Source: Gammaproteobacteria bacterium
GTDB taxonomy: Bacteria; Pseudomonadota; Gammaproteobacteria; SMWH01
Length of the DNA stretch: 6,820 bases
Direction: 5' to 3'
Assembly (NCBI GenBank): GCA_004357005.1
Contig: SMWH01000147.1
Coordinates: 1 to 6,820 of the forward strand
Shown here: positions 1-5,437 of the stretch, in pieces
Numbering within the stretch: the first letter of the stretch is position 1
Layout: each line of letters opens with the position of its first letter
The notes under the pieces: model-generated
Told to the model about the DNA's origin: nothing
The model's database searches: none
The model's input: the letters and a program-made list of their open reading frames with translations, nothing else
Program-made: the position numbers and the translations under genes

Positions 1-446
1 GACAGATTGCGCATGTCGTTGGCGATGTCGTTCAGGGCCGCCATGAACCCGACACCGTCCACGGCGGGGATTTCGCTGCCCGGAGTCAGCATTCGTTGGC
101 TGTCGCCTTCCTTGATATCGATGGCCACACCCGCCAGCAGCCCCGTGGAAATCGTGGCTTGGGAGTTGTCGGGGATCTGCCATCCCCTGGTGATGCTGAC
201 ATCCACCCGGAAGCGCGTGAAATCCTCCGTCCGCTCCGGCGTGACCAGGTCCACCTGCCCGACGGGAAATCCTTCGTAAAAAACGGCGGTGCCATTTTGC
301 AGCCCCGCCACGGCGCGATAGTGCACGTAATAGCTGTCCATCGGACCACTCCGGCCTATGATCTTGAGCAGGACGACTCCGAGCAACCCGAACAATGCAA
401 TCGTGACGACACCGACGACGAGATAGTTGATGTGCTGGCGTTTCAT
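1..446 (-). CDS. mlaD: MCE-domain lipid transport protein MlaD (3' end outside window)
   Basis: This is the N-terminal 148 residues of a substrate-binding MCE protein, which in Mla systems is anchored in the inner membrane, forms a hexameric ring on the permease and carries phospholipid through the periplasm. Residues 1-7 are a short cytoplasmic start, and residues about 8-30 are one hydrophobic anchor. Residues about 38-117 are the MCE domain, recognisable from VAGLQNGTAVFYEGFPVGQV and a later STGLLAG..IDI stretch. The ATG at 446 is preceded by a strong GGGGAG (451-456) that begins inside the mlaF stop codon. The gene is last of the visible operon, 9 bases after mlaF. The frame runs off the window start, so total length is unknown. 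E. coli MlaD is about 183 residues, but many relatives are longer. The family call is firm; exact orthology to E. coli MlaD is less so. Confidence 0.9.
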   Translation of the reverse strand, partial: MKRQHINYLVVGVVTIALFGLLGVVLLKIIGRSGPMDSYYVHYRAVAGLQNGTAVFYEGFPVGQVDLVTPERTEDFTRFRVDVSITRGWQIPDNSQATISTGLLAGVAIDIKEGDSQRMLTPGSEIPAVDGVGFMAALNDIANDMRNL

Positions 447-450
447 CTGG

Positions 451-456
451 CTCCCC
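451..456 (-). promoter_or_regulatory. Ribosome binding site of mlaD
   Basis: GGGGAG on the minus strand, 4 bases before the ATG at 446 and overlapping the TAG stop of mlaF. It is the clearest Shine-Dalgarno among the transporter genes and fixes the mlaD start. Confidence 0.65.
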
Positions 457-1283
457 TAGTCCACATATTCGGGTTCTTCCTCGGTCAGGCGGCGCAGATA
501 ATCATCCGCATCGATCTTCATCTCGCGTGGCGTGCGATTGAGAAGATCCTGCACCCGCTGGTCCTGGCAGTTGCGCACGGCGTCCACGGTGTCGGTAACG
601 AGCACCCGCCCATGATCCAGGACCGTAATGCGATCCGCGATTCGGAATGCACTCTCCAGTTCATGGGTGACGACTATGATGGTCGTTCCCAGAGCATCGC
701 GCAGTTTGATAATGAGTTCGTCGAGTTCCGCCGACACCACCGGGTCCAATCCAGCGGAGGGCTCATCGAAAAAAACGAGCTTTGGGTCCATGACGATGGC
801 CCGGGCGAAGGCGGCACGCTTGATCATGCCACCGGAAAGTTGCGAGGGCATGAGGTTTTCGAACCCCGCCAGGCTGACCAGTTCGAGCTTGAGCCTCGTC
901 ATGATCCGGATCGTATTGTCGTCCAGGTTCTGGCGTTCGCGCAGAGGCAAGGCAACATTTTCGCCAACACTCATGGAGGTAAACAGGGCGCCGCTCTGAA
1001 AGGACACACCAACATGCTGCCGCAAATCATCCATCTCGGTGTTGGTCATCTCGCTGACATCACGACCCAGCATCCGGACCGTTCCACCGGCCGGCACCTC
1101 CAGGCCCAGCAGATGCCGCAGGAGAGTGCTCTTGCCGGAGCCGCTGCCACCCATGATCACCATGATCTCGCCGGCACGCACGTTCATGCTGATGCCGTCC
1201 AGGATGCGACGCCGTCCGTACTCCACCACCAGATCCTCGACTTCGAGGACGTACTCTGCCGGTTGTGCCGTTTTTTTCGGCAT
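456..1283 (-). CDS. mlaF: Mla-type ABC transporter ATPase
   Basis: This is the cytoplasmic ATPase (275 aa) that powers lipid movement by the MlaE permease. All nucleotide-binding motifs are present: Walker A GGSGSGKST (45-53), Q-loop Gln96, signature LSGGM (149-153), Walker B LVFFDEP (169-175), D-loop SAGLD (176-180) and switch His207. The signature followed by IKRAAFARAI and then FFDEPSAGLDP is typical of the MlaF/Ttg2A branch. A C-terminal tail after about residue 245, ending in acidic residues, resembles the extension that in E. coli MlaF reaches the partner subunit near MlaB. The chosen ATG (1283-1281) shares one base with the mlaE stop (TGATG). A GTG one codon earlier is also in frame, but the overlap arrangement favours the ATG. 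No strong Shine-Dalgarno is visible, so translational coupling to mlaE is likely. Confidence 0.95.
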   Translation of the reverse strand: MPKKTAQPAEYVLEVEDLVVEYGRRRILDGISMNVRAGEIMVIMGGSGSGKSTLLRHLLGLEVPAGGTVRMLGRDVSEMTNTEMDDLRQHVGVSFQSGALFTSMSVGENVALPLRERQNLDDNTIRIMTRLKLELVSLAGFENLMPSQLSGGMIKRAAFARAIVMDPKLVFFDEPSAGLDPVVSAELDELIIKLRDALGTTIIVVTHELESAFRIADRITVLDHGRVLVTDTVDAVRNCQDQRVQDLLNRTPREMKIDADDYLRRLTEEEPEYVD

Positions 1284-2086
1284 CACACGTTCATGAACCA
1301 GGTAAACATCATGTCAACGATGATCACATATGTGAGCGAGAGCACGACGGCCCGGGTCGTCGCCCGGCCCACACCCTCGGCGCCGCCGCGCACGCTGAAA
1401 CCGGCACTGCAGCCCACCAGCGCGATCAGGATACCGAATACCAGGCCCTTGCTCAGACCCTGCATGACATCACCCACGGTGAGCACCTCGATGCTGGTCC
1501 GGATATAGGTTTCCATGGTCATGTTCAGCGGCCCGGTACTGAACAGGCCGCCGCCGATGATGCCCATGGCGTCCGCCAGCACGACCAGGGCCGGCGTCAT
1601 GATCGCGAAGGCGATCACCGCCGGGACCACGAGATAACGAACCGGGTCGATGCCCATGACCCGCAGGGCTTCGATCTCCTGGGACACCACCATGGACCCG
1701 ATGCGGGCGGCGAGCGCCGAGCCGGAACGGCCCGCCAGCAGGATCGCCGTCATCAATGCCCCGAACTCCCGGGTCATCGCCTTGGCCACGGCCAGTACGA
1801 CCTGGCTCTCGACCCCGAACAACTCGAGGGTGTTGACGAGCTGGATGGCGAGCATGATGCCCACCGCCATCGTGAGGACGGCGAGGATCGGTATTGCCTC
1901 GACGCCTATTTGCATCATCTGGGTGAATACGGCCTCGATACGCACCGGTTGTTTGCGCCGCGGCCCGAACACAGGCCAGTAGAAGGATTCGCCCAACAGC
2001 GCGATCAGATAGCCAAAATCGGACACGCCGCGCAGCATGTCGCGGCTGACGCGGGAGACCATTCGGGAGAGCGTCTGCGCCGCCAC
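1283..2086 (-). CDS. mlaE: MlaE-family lipid ABC transporter permease
   Basis: This is an integral inner-membrane permease (267 aa, the usual family size) of an MCE lipid transporter. It holds the family signature around residues 108-148: EFGALMTAILLAGRSGSA followed by a conserved SQEIEALRVMGIDP segment, which contacts the ATPase. Hydrophobic segments lie at roughly 63-84, 98-119, 150-177, 213-233 and 245-265, after an amphipathic N-terminal stretch containing ESFYWPVFGP. The start taken is GTG at 2086, only 3 bases after the STAS gene. An in-frame ATG at 2062 would shorten the protein by 8 residues and cannot be excluded, since neither has a strong ribosome binding site. The close packing with the STAS gene upstream and mlaF downstream supports one complex. 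Confidence 0.94.
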   Translation of the reverse strand: MAAQTLSRMVSRVSRDMLRGVSDFGYLIALLGESFYWPVFGPRRKQPVRIEAVFTQMMQIGVEAIPILAVLTMAVGIMLAIQLVNTLELFGVESQVVLAVAKAMTREFGALMTAILLAGRSGSALAARIGSMVVSQEIEALRVMGIDPVRYLVVPAVIAFAIMTPALVVLADAMGIIGGGLFSTGPLNMTMETYIRTSIEVLTVGDVMQGLSKGLVFGILIALVGCSAGFSVRGGAEGVGRATTRAVVLSLTYVIIVDMMFTWFMNV

Positions 2087-2089
2087 GTA

Positions 2090-2425
2090 CTAGCTCAACG
2101 AGGCTTCGGCCTGTTCCAGGTTCTCGTACATGGGAAAAACCTGGTCCAGTCTCGCCAACTCAAGGACGCTGCGCACGGCGTCGCTCACCGCTACCAGCCC
2201 GAAAAAGGTCCCGGCCCCCTTTGCTTTCTGGTATCCCTCGACCAGAGCGGCGATCCCCGAGCTGTCGATGTATGCGACGGCCGACAGATCGACCATGCAC
2301 GGACGCCCGGCGTTCAGCGGCCCCAGGATGGCCTGACGCAGATCGTTCGACCACGACATATCGACCTCCCCTTCGACCACAACCAGCGCAAAGCCGGCCT
2401 GATCCTGTACTTCACATTTGGACAT
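2090..2425 (-). CDS. STAS-domain protein, anti-sigma-factor-antagonist (SpoIIAA/MlaB) type
   Basis: A single STAS domain of 111 residues filling the whole protein, cytoplasmic with no membrane segment. It opens with the beta strands and the GEVDM turn usual for SpoIIAA/RsbV proteins. The phosphoacceptor loop reads VAYIDSSGIAAL, with Ser56, just before Gly57, matching the serine phosphorylated in SpoIIAA; Ser55 precedes it. The gene overlaps the kinase-like gene upstream by 14 bases and ends 3 bases before mlaE. Two roles are possible: the MlaB-like subunit that docks on the ATPase, or a free antagonist in a sigma-factor partner switch. Its place directly before the permease favours the first, and its partner kinase leaves the second open. 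They may both be true. No symbol is given because orthology to mlaB is not certain. Confidence 0.9.
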   Translation of the reverse strand: MSKCEVQDQAGFALVVVEGEVDMSWSNDLRQAILGPLNAGRPCMVDLSAVAYIDSSGIAALVEGYQKAKGAGTFFGLVAVSDAVRSVLELARLDQVFPMYENLEQAEASLS

Positions 2426-2867
2426 GAGCAGTTTTCGCTTTCTTTGGTAGTTGTTTTTTCATGATCAGCACATTGCCTTTCCCATCGGCGGAGTTGACAA
2501 ATTCCCAGCTGTCCATGATCTGATCGATCAGGTTGAGGCCGAGACCACCCGGGCGTACTTCATCCAGCTTTCGCGGTTTGATGCTCGAACAATCAATACT
2601 TTCGGCGAAATCCTCCAGCACGAAAACCAGGTCACCGTCTTCCCTGTAAATATTGAGAATGACCGACCCCGGTTTGTATTCGTAGGCGTGACGAATAACG
2701 TTGGCACAGGCTTCGTCAATGGCCAGCACCAGCTGATCCGCTGTCTTTTCATCGAAACCTTCAGCCACCGCGGTTTCATCCACCTGCGGGCGAATCGCCT
2801 TGAGGTTATCGACGCGCGCCTCGAATTCGAGATGCAAAATACATTCACCCTGTTCGCTGACGTTCAC
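2412..2867 (-). CDS. RsbW/SpoIIAB-type serine kinase (HATPase_c), putative regulator
   Basis: A 151-residue GHKL-fold ATP-binding protein of the anti-sigma-factor kinase family, which phosphorylates STAS proteins on serine. The N box is clear: DEACANVIRHAY (51-62), with Glu52 and Asn56 as expected catalytic and Mg-binding residues. The ATP-lid G2 region is RPGGLGLNLIDQIMD (105-119). The G1 box is weak: Asp86 is kept, but DFAESID (86-92) has Ala88 where Gly is normally found. The reading frame continues upstream inside pssA, so the start had to be chosen. GTG at 2867 forms a GTGA overlap with the pssA stop, gives the normal family length, and has only a weak GAG 7 bases upstream. The last 14 bases overlap the STAS gene. 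Its target is likely that STAS protein; a separate sigma factor is an alternative. Confidence 0.85.
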   Translation of the reverse strand: MNVSEQGECILHLEFEARVDNLKAIRPQVDETAVAEGFDEKTADQLVLAIDEACANVIRHAYEYKPGSVILNIYREDGDLVFVLEDFAESIDCSSIKPRKLDEVRPGGLGLNLIDQIMDSWEFVNSADGKGNVLIMKKQLPKKAKTAHVQM

Positions 2868-3634
2868 GATTTTTCTCGAGCAGATCGGCGCCTGCCGCGT
2901 TGACGATAGATCCCGAACAACGTCATCACGGGTCCGGACAACAGATAAACCACGGCCACTCCGAACAAGACTTTGGGTGTGTCGATGGCCAACAACACGA
3001 ATATGAGCACCAGCAACAGCATTGCCACAAAAGGCACCTTGTCCTTGACCGCGATGCTCTTGAAACTGAAATAACGCACTTTGCTTACCATGAGACCTGC
3101 TGCGAGCAGCGTGACCAATAGTGTCGGCGTTCGCAACGCCTCCCCGGACAAGCCGAAATCCTCCGCAACCCAGACCATGCTGGCCAACAACCCGGCCGCA
3201 GCCGGACTCGCGAGCCCCTGGAAATACTCCTTGTCGGCTACGCCGGACTGGGCGTTGAAACGCGCGAGCCGCAGCGCGGCGCAAGCCGCGTACAAAAACG
3301 CCGCAAGCCACCCGACCTTGCCCCAAACATTGCCCAGTTCTCCCATACTGGACAGGGACCAGGCGTAAACGATCACCGCTGGCGCGACCCCGAATGACAC
3401 CATGTCGGACATGCTGTCGTACTGCACTCCGAACTCGCTTTGGGTATTGGTCAGCCGCGCAATGCGCCCATCCAGGCCGTCGAGGATCCCGGCCACGAAT
3501 ATCGCCATGGCCGCCGGAACGTAGCGGCCCACGATGGCCGCAACAATGGCATAAAAACCGGCAAACAGCGCCGCTGTCGTGAGCAGATTGGGCAGCAGAT
3601 AAATGCCCCGTCCGCGTTTTTTACCCTTGGCCAA
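2864..3634 (-). CDS. pssA: CDP-diacylglycerol-serine O-phosphatidyltransferase (phosphatidylserine synthase)
   Basis: An integral membrane enzyme (256 aa) that makes phosphatidylserine from CDP-diacylglycerol and L-serine, the precursor of phosphatidylethanolamine. The CDP-alcohol phosphotransferase motif is complete: Asp52, Asp55, Gly56, Ala59-Arg60, Gly69, Asp73 and Asp77, all in DGLDGRIAR and the following GVQYDSMSD. The downstream SFGVAPA and LRLARFN segments are typical of the membrane (type II) PssA rather than the E. coli peripheral enzyme. Six or more hydrophobic segments follow, and the C-terminus is basic. A PssA-like phosphatidylcholine or other CDP-alcohol transferase is a less likely alternative. 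The start is TTG at 3634, with GGAG 7 bases upstream and no upstream in-frame start in the 58-base gap after ilvC. The stop overlaps the GTG of the kinase gene by four bases, tying lipid synthesis to the transporter genes. Confidence 0.93.
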   Translation of the reverse strand: MAKGKKRGRGIYLLPNLLTTAALFAGFYAIVAAIVGRYVPAAMAIFVAGILDGLDGRIARLTNTQSEFGVQYDSMSDMVSFGVAPAVIVYAWSLSSMGELGNVWGKVGWLAAFLYAACAALRLARFNAQSGVADKEYFQGLASPAAAGLLASMVWVAEDFGLSGEALRTPTLLVTLLAAGLMVSKVRYFSFKSIAVKDKVPFVAMLLLVLIFVLLAIDTPKVLFGVAVVYLLSGPVMTLFGIYRQRGRRRSAREKS

Positions 3635-3641
3635 ATGGCGG

Positions 3642-3645
3642 CTCC
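3642..3645 (-). promoter_or_regulatory. Ribosome binding site of pssA (TTG start)
   Basis: GGAG on the minus strand, 7 bases before the TTG at 3634. It decides the start, since no ATG or GTG fits in the short gap after ilvC. The next in-frame starts would remove part of the conserved N-terminal segment. Confidence 0.6.
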
Positions 3646-3692
3646 GTGGTGGCTTTCGTCGCGGCTACCCTAATACGCGCCTGCCCGGGCGT

Positions 3693-4706
3693 CTAGCCGG
3701 ATTCGTCCGGTCCGTCCGGCGCGCGACCTCCTCTCATCATCCGGCGCAGCGCCGCGCCGGTCTTCTCGACCGGATGATCCGCGAGCCGTTTCCGCGCCGC
3801 ATCCAGGGTGGGGGAGCCGTCCTCGCTGTCGGCGAGGAACTCCTCGGCGAATCGCCCGCTGCGGATATCCTCGAGGATTCGCACCATTCGGACACGTGCG
3901 CTTTTGTCGATAAGCCTCGGACCGCGAGTAACCGCGCCAAAAGCCGCGGTGGTGGATATGACCTCATGCATGCGGGAGAAGCCGCCCTCCTGGAGCAGAT
4001 CGATGATGAATCTGAGTTCATGCAGACATTCGAAATAGGCCAGCTCCGGTGGATAACCTGCGTCGGTCAGGGTCTCAAAACCAGCCAGCACCAGTTCGCC
4101 GAGGCCCCCGCACAACACGGCCTGTTCCCCGAAAAGATCGGTTTCCGTTTCTTCCTTGAAAGTCGTGGGCAAGATCCCGACATGGCCCGCCCCTTGCGCG
4201 CCGGCGTATGACAATGCCAATTGTTGTGCCTGGCCCGTGGCGTCCTGCGCGACGGCGATCAGGAAAACGACCCCCGAACCGGATTGATACGCACCACGCA
4301 CCTCCCGGGCAGCGCCTTTCGGCGCCACGAGGATCACGTCCAGATCCTCCCTGGGTTCGATACGCTTGTAATGAATGTTGAAACCGTGAGCGAATCCCAC
4401 GGCGGCGCCTTCTCTCAGATATGGTTCCACCAGTTCCACCCACACGCCCGGCTGTACGTCATCGGGCAACATGAACATCACGAGGTCTGCGCTGGAAACC
4501 GCGTCCGGGATCTCCGCCGCTTGCAGACCGTCAGCCGCGACACGCGCCACGGAATCCGAACCCTTTCGGAGCCCGATCACCGTATCGACCCCCTCGTCGT
4601 TCAGGTTCAAAGCCTGCGCCCTGCCCTGAGCGCCATAACCCAATACCGCCACGCGGCGTGACCCGATCAGGCCTGTGTCGATGTCCCCAGATAGATAGTG
4701 ATGCAC
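3693..4706 (-). CDS. ilvC: Ketol-acid reductoisomerase, class I, divergent
   Basis: Catalyses the second common step of valine, leucine and isoleucine synthesis: Mg-dependent alkyl migration and NAD(P)H reduction of acetolactate or acetohydroxybutyrate. At 337 residues it is the short, class I form. The N-terminal Rossmann domain has GYGAQGRAQALNL (23-35) and GLRKGSDS (45-52). The all-alpha C-terminal domain holds TFKEETETDLFGEQAVLCGG (182-201). All catalytic residues sit at standard class I numbers: His107, Lys130, Asp190, Glu194, Glu226, Glu230 and Ser251. Several usually conserved neighbours differ: GSQGHAHA is GAQGRAQA, APKGPGH is APKGAAR, and TAEYG is TAAFG. The start is GTG at 4706 with GGAG 7 bases upstream. 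It heads the operon, 58 bases before pssA, as in Pseudomonas, but ilvI/ilvH are not upstream here. It is probably a working enzyme, with cofactor preference uncertain. Confidence 0.94.
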   Translation of the reverse strand: MHHYLSGDIDTGLIGSRRVAVLGYGAQGRAQALNLNDEGVDTVIGLRKGSDSVARVAADGLQAAEIPDAVSSADLVMFMLPDDVQPGVWVELVEPYLREGAAVGFAHGFNIHYKRIEPREDLDVILVAPKGAAREVRGAYQSGSGVVFLIAVAQDATGQAQQLALSYAGAQGAGHVGILPTTFKEETETDLFGEQAVLCGGLGELVLAGFETLTDAGYPPELAYFECLHELRFIIDLLQEGGFSRMHEVISTTAAFGAVTRGPRLIDKSARVRMVRILEDIRSGRFAEEFLADSEDGSPTLDAARKRLADHPVEKTGAALRRMMRGGRAPDGPDESG

Positions 4707-4713
4707 GTTCCAA

Positions 4714-4717
4714 CTCC
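4714..4717 (-). promoter_or_regulatory. Ribosome binding site of ilvC (GTG start)
   Basis: GGAG (within TTGGGAG) on the minus strand, 7 bases before the GTG at 4706. It supports this GTG as the start, giving an N-terminus of the usual class I length before the Rossmann Gly motif. Confidence 0.65.
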
Positions 4718-4734
4718 CAAGACGCCGGAAATAT

Positions 4735-4744
4735 CCAATATTGG
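4735..4744. repeat. Perfect 10-base palindrome in ilvC leader
   Basis: CCAATATTGG is identical on both strands and lies 29 to 38 bases before the ilvC start, in the divergent intergenic region. It could be an operator half-site pair or chance. It has no matching copy elsewhere that I noticed in the window. Confidence 0.4.
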
Positions 4745-4759
4745 CCCATTAGTTCTTCC

Positions 4760-4765
4760 ATTATG
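4760..4765 (-). promoter_or_regulatory. Possible -10 element of the ilvC-pssA-mla operon promoter
   Basis: CATAAT on the minus strand matches the sigma70 -10 consensus at five of six positions and would place transcription start near 4753, about 47 bases before ilvC. No convincing -35 hexamer is found 16 to 18 bases upstream, so an activator or another site may be involved. Confidence 0.3.
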
Positions 4766-4782
4766 GCCCGTCGACTGCGCCC

Positions 4783-4812
4783 TTGCCTCCGGCCCCGGCT
4801 GGCGCTGATAAT
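4783..4812 (+). promoter_or_regulatory. Sigma70-like promoter of the DUF4124 gene
   Basis: TTGCCT (4783-4788) and GATAAT (4807-4812) are separated by 18 bases and match the -35 and -10 consensus at four and five of six positions. Start of transcription would be near 4819, giving a leader of about 24 bases before the ATG at 4843. This excludes the TTG at 4783 as a start and makes the ATG at 4822 unlikely. Confidence 0.5.
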
Positions 4813-4833
4813 GAGTCGCCCATGTCTGATCCC

Positions 4834-4837
4834 GGAG
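4834..4837 (+). promoter_or_regulatory. Ribosome binding site of the DUF4124 gene
   Basis: GGAG, 5 bases before the ATG at 4843. It selects this ATG over the in-frame ATG at 4822 and TTG at 4783. It also puts a basic n-region directly at the N-terminus, as a signal peptide needs. Confidence 0.6.
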
Positions 4838-4842
4838 TTGCA

Positions 4843-5334
4843 ATGTCTCATCGCAGATCGCGGTTCGCGTCGGCACTCACAATGCTGGTCTTGCTGTGCG
4901 CAGCGCCGGCGGCCATGAGCGAAGCGGTCTACACCTGGGTGGACGAAGACGGCGTACGTCACTTCTCCCAGCAACCCCCCGAAAACCAGGAATACGAACT
5001 GAAGAACGTTCAAGTACGTTCGCCGACGACCCCGGCGCCGACAACCGCCACCGGAAATGCTTCCACTGGAGCACAGAGTTCGCTCGACCAGCGCGTGGAT
5101 GACTATCTGAGTGAGCAGGATGCGGCCCAGCAGAAACGCCGGCTCTCGCGGGCCGAAAAAGCCGCGATGGAACAGAACTGCCAGATCTCCCAACAGAACC
5201 TCATCACGGTCGAAAGCCGGACACGGGTCATGGTACCCGGCGCTGACGGCTCGATGCGCCAACTCACCGACGACGAGCGCCTCGCAGCCGTCGAGCAGGC
5301 GCGTCAGGACGTCGCGAGATACTGTCAGAACTGA
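4843..5334 (+). CDS. Secreted DUF4124-domain protein
   Basis: A 163-residue predicted periplasmic protein of unknown function. Residues 1-28 look like a Sec signal peptide: basic MSHRRSR, a hydrophobic core to about residue 20, then small residues with cleavage probably between 23 and 28. LLC at 17-19 is not a good lipobox. Residues 29-70 are the DUF4124 domain, marked by VYTWVDEDGVRHFSQQPP, followed by a Thr/Pro/Ala/Ser-rich linker (60-80). The C-terminal part (81-163) is charged and helical, and ends with a second conserved-looking unit in which Cys113 and Cys161 could form a disulfide. Conserved proteins of this layout are frequent in gammaproteobacteria. It has its own promoter and is divergent from ilvC; proS follows after a hairpin, so no functional link to either neighbour is evident. 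Confidence 0.85.
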   Translation: MSHRRSRFASALTMLVLLCAAPAAMSEAVYTWVDEDGVRHFSQQPPENQEYELKNVQVRSPTTPAPTTATGNASTGAQSSLDQRVDDYLSEQDAAQQKRRLSRAEKAAMEQNCQISQQNLITVESRTRVMVPGADGSMRQLTDDERLAAVEQARQDVARYCQN

Positions 5335-5362
5335 GCGGCGCCGGCATTTTCGGCGCTTCCGC
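5335..5362 (+). terminator. GC-rich hairpin after the DUF4124 stop codon
   Basis: GCGG (5335-5338) and CGCCG (5339-5343) pair with CCGC (5359-5362) and CGGCG (5351-5355), leaving a 7-base loop GCATTTT and a 3-base bulge. It begins right after the TGA. There is no U tract behind the stem, so it is at best an atypical terminator or a 3' mRNA-stabilising structure. Confidence 0.35.
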
Positions 5363-5386
5363 TATACCTCATCCACCACGCACCGC

Positions 5387-5392
5387 TAGAAT
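5387..5392 (+). promoter_or_regulatory. Possible -10 element of proS
   Basis: TAGAAT matches five of six -10 consensus positions and would give a leader of about 39 bases before proS. No clear -35 hexamer lies at the right distance. Apart from this and the hairpin, the 103-base gap 5335-5437 shows nothing else. Confidence 0.3.
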
Positions 5393-5437
5393 TGCGGCCA
5401 ACGGAAACCGGGGGCCTCGTTCACCTATAAGGGAATC

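Noticed and set aside
96..1508. Open plus-strand frame of 470 codons opposite mlaD, mlaF and part of mlaE
   Set aside because: It is antisense to genes with complete family motifs. Its translation is rich in His, Asp, Gln and Arg with no recognisable domain, as expected for the complement of GC-rich codons.
1265..2464. Open plus-strand frame of 399 codons opposite mlaE and the STAS gene
   Set aside because: His/Asp/Gly-rich antisense shadow without domain or membrane features; both genes on the other strand are well supported.
2868..3326. Upstream extension of the kinase reading frame into pssA
   Set aside because: The frame is open by chance inside pssA. The extension is basic low-complexity sequence with no family match, while the GTG at 2867 gives normal length and a typical stop-start overlap.
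3635..3692. Possible terminator or promoter between ilvC and pssA
   Set aside because: GCCCGGGC and short GC pairings give only a 4-base stem with no U tract. TATTAG is a poor -10 without a -35, so read-through from ilvC is the simpler view.
4783..4842. Longer N-terminus for the DUF4124 protein from TTG 4783 or ATG 4822
   Set aside because: It would put extra residues ahead of the signal peptide, overlaps the predicted promoter, and lacks a ribosome binding site; GGAG lies 5 bases before the ATG at 4843.
4531..5262. Open minus-strand frame of 243 codons spanning the ilvC start and the DUF4124 gene
   Set aside because: It overlaps the conserved ilvC N-terminus in another frame and runs antisense to a gene with a clear signal peptide and DUF4124 domain; its composition is Arg-rich noise.
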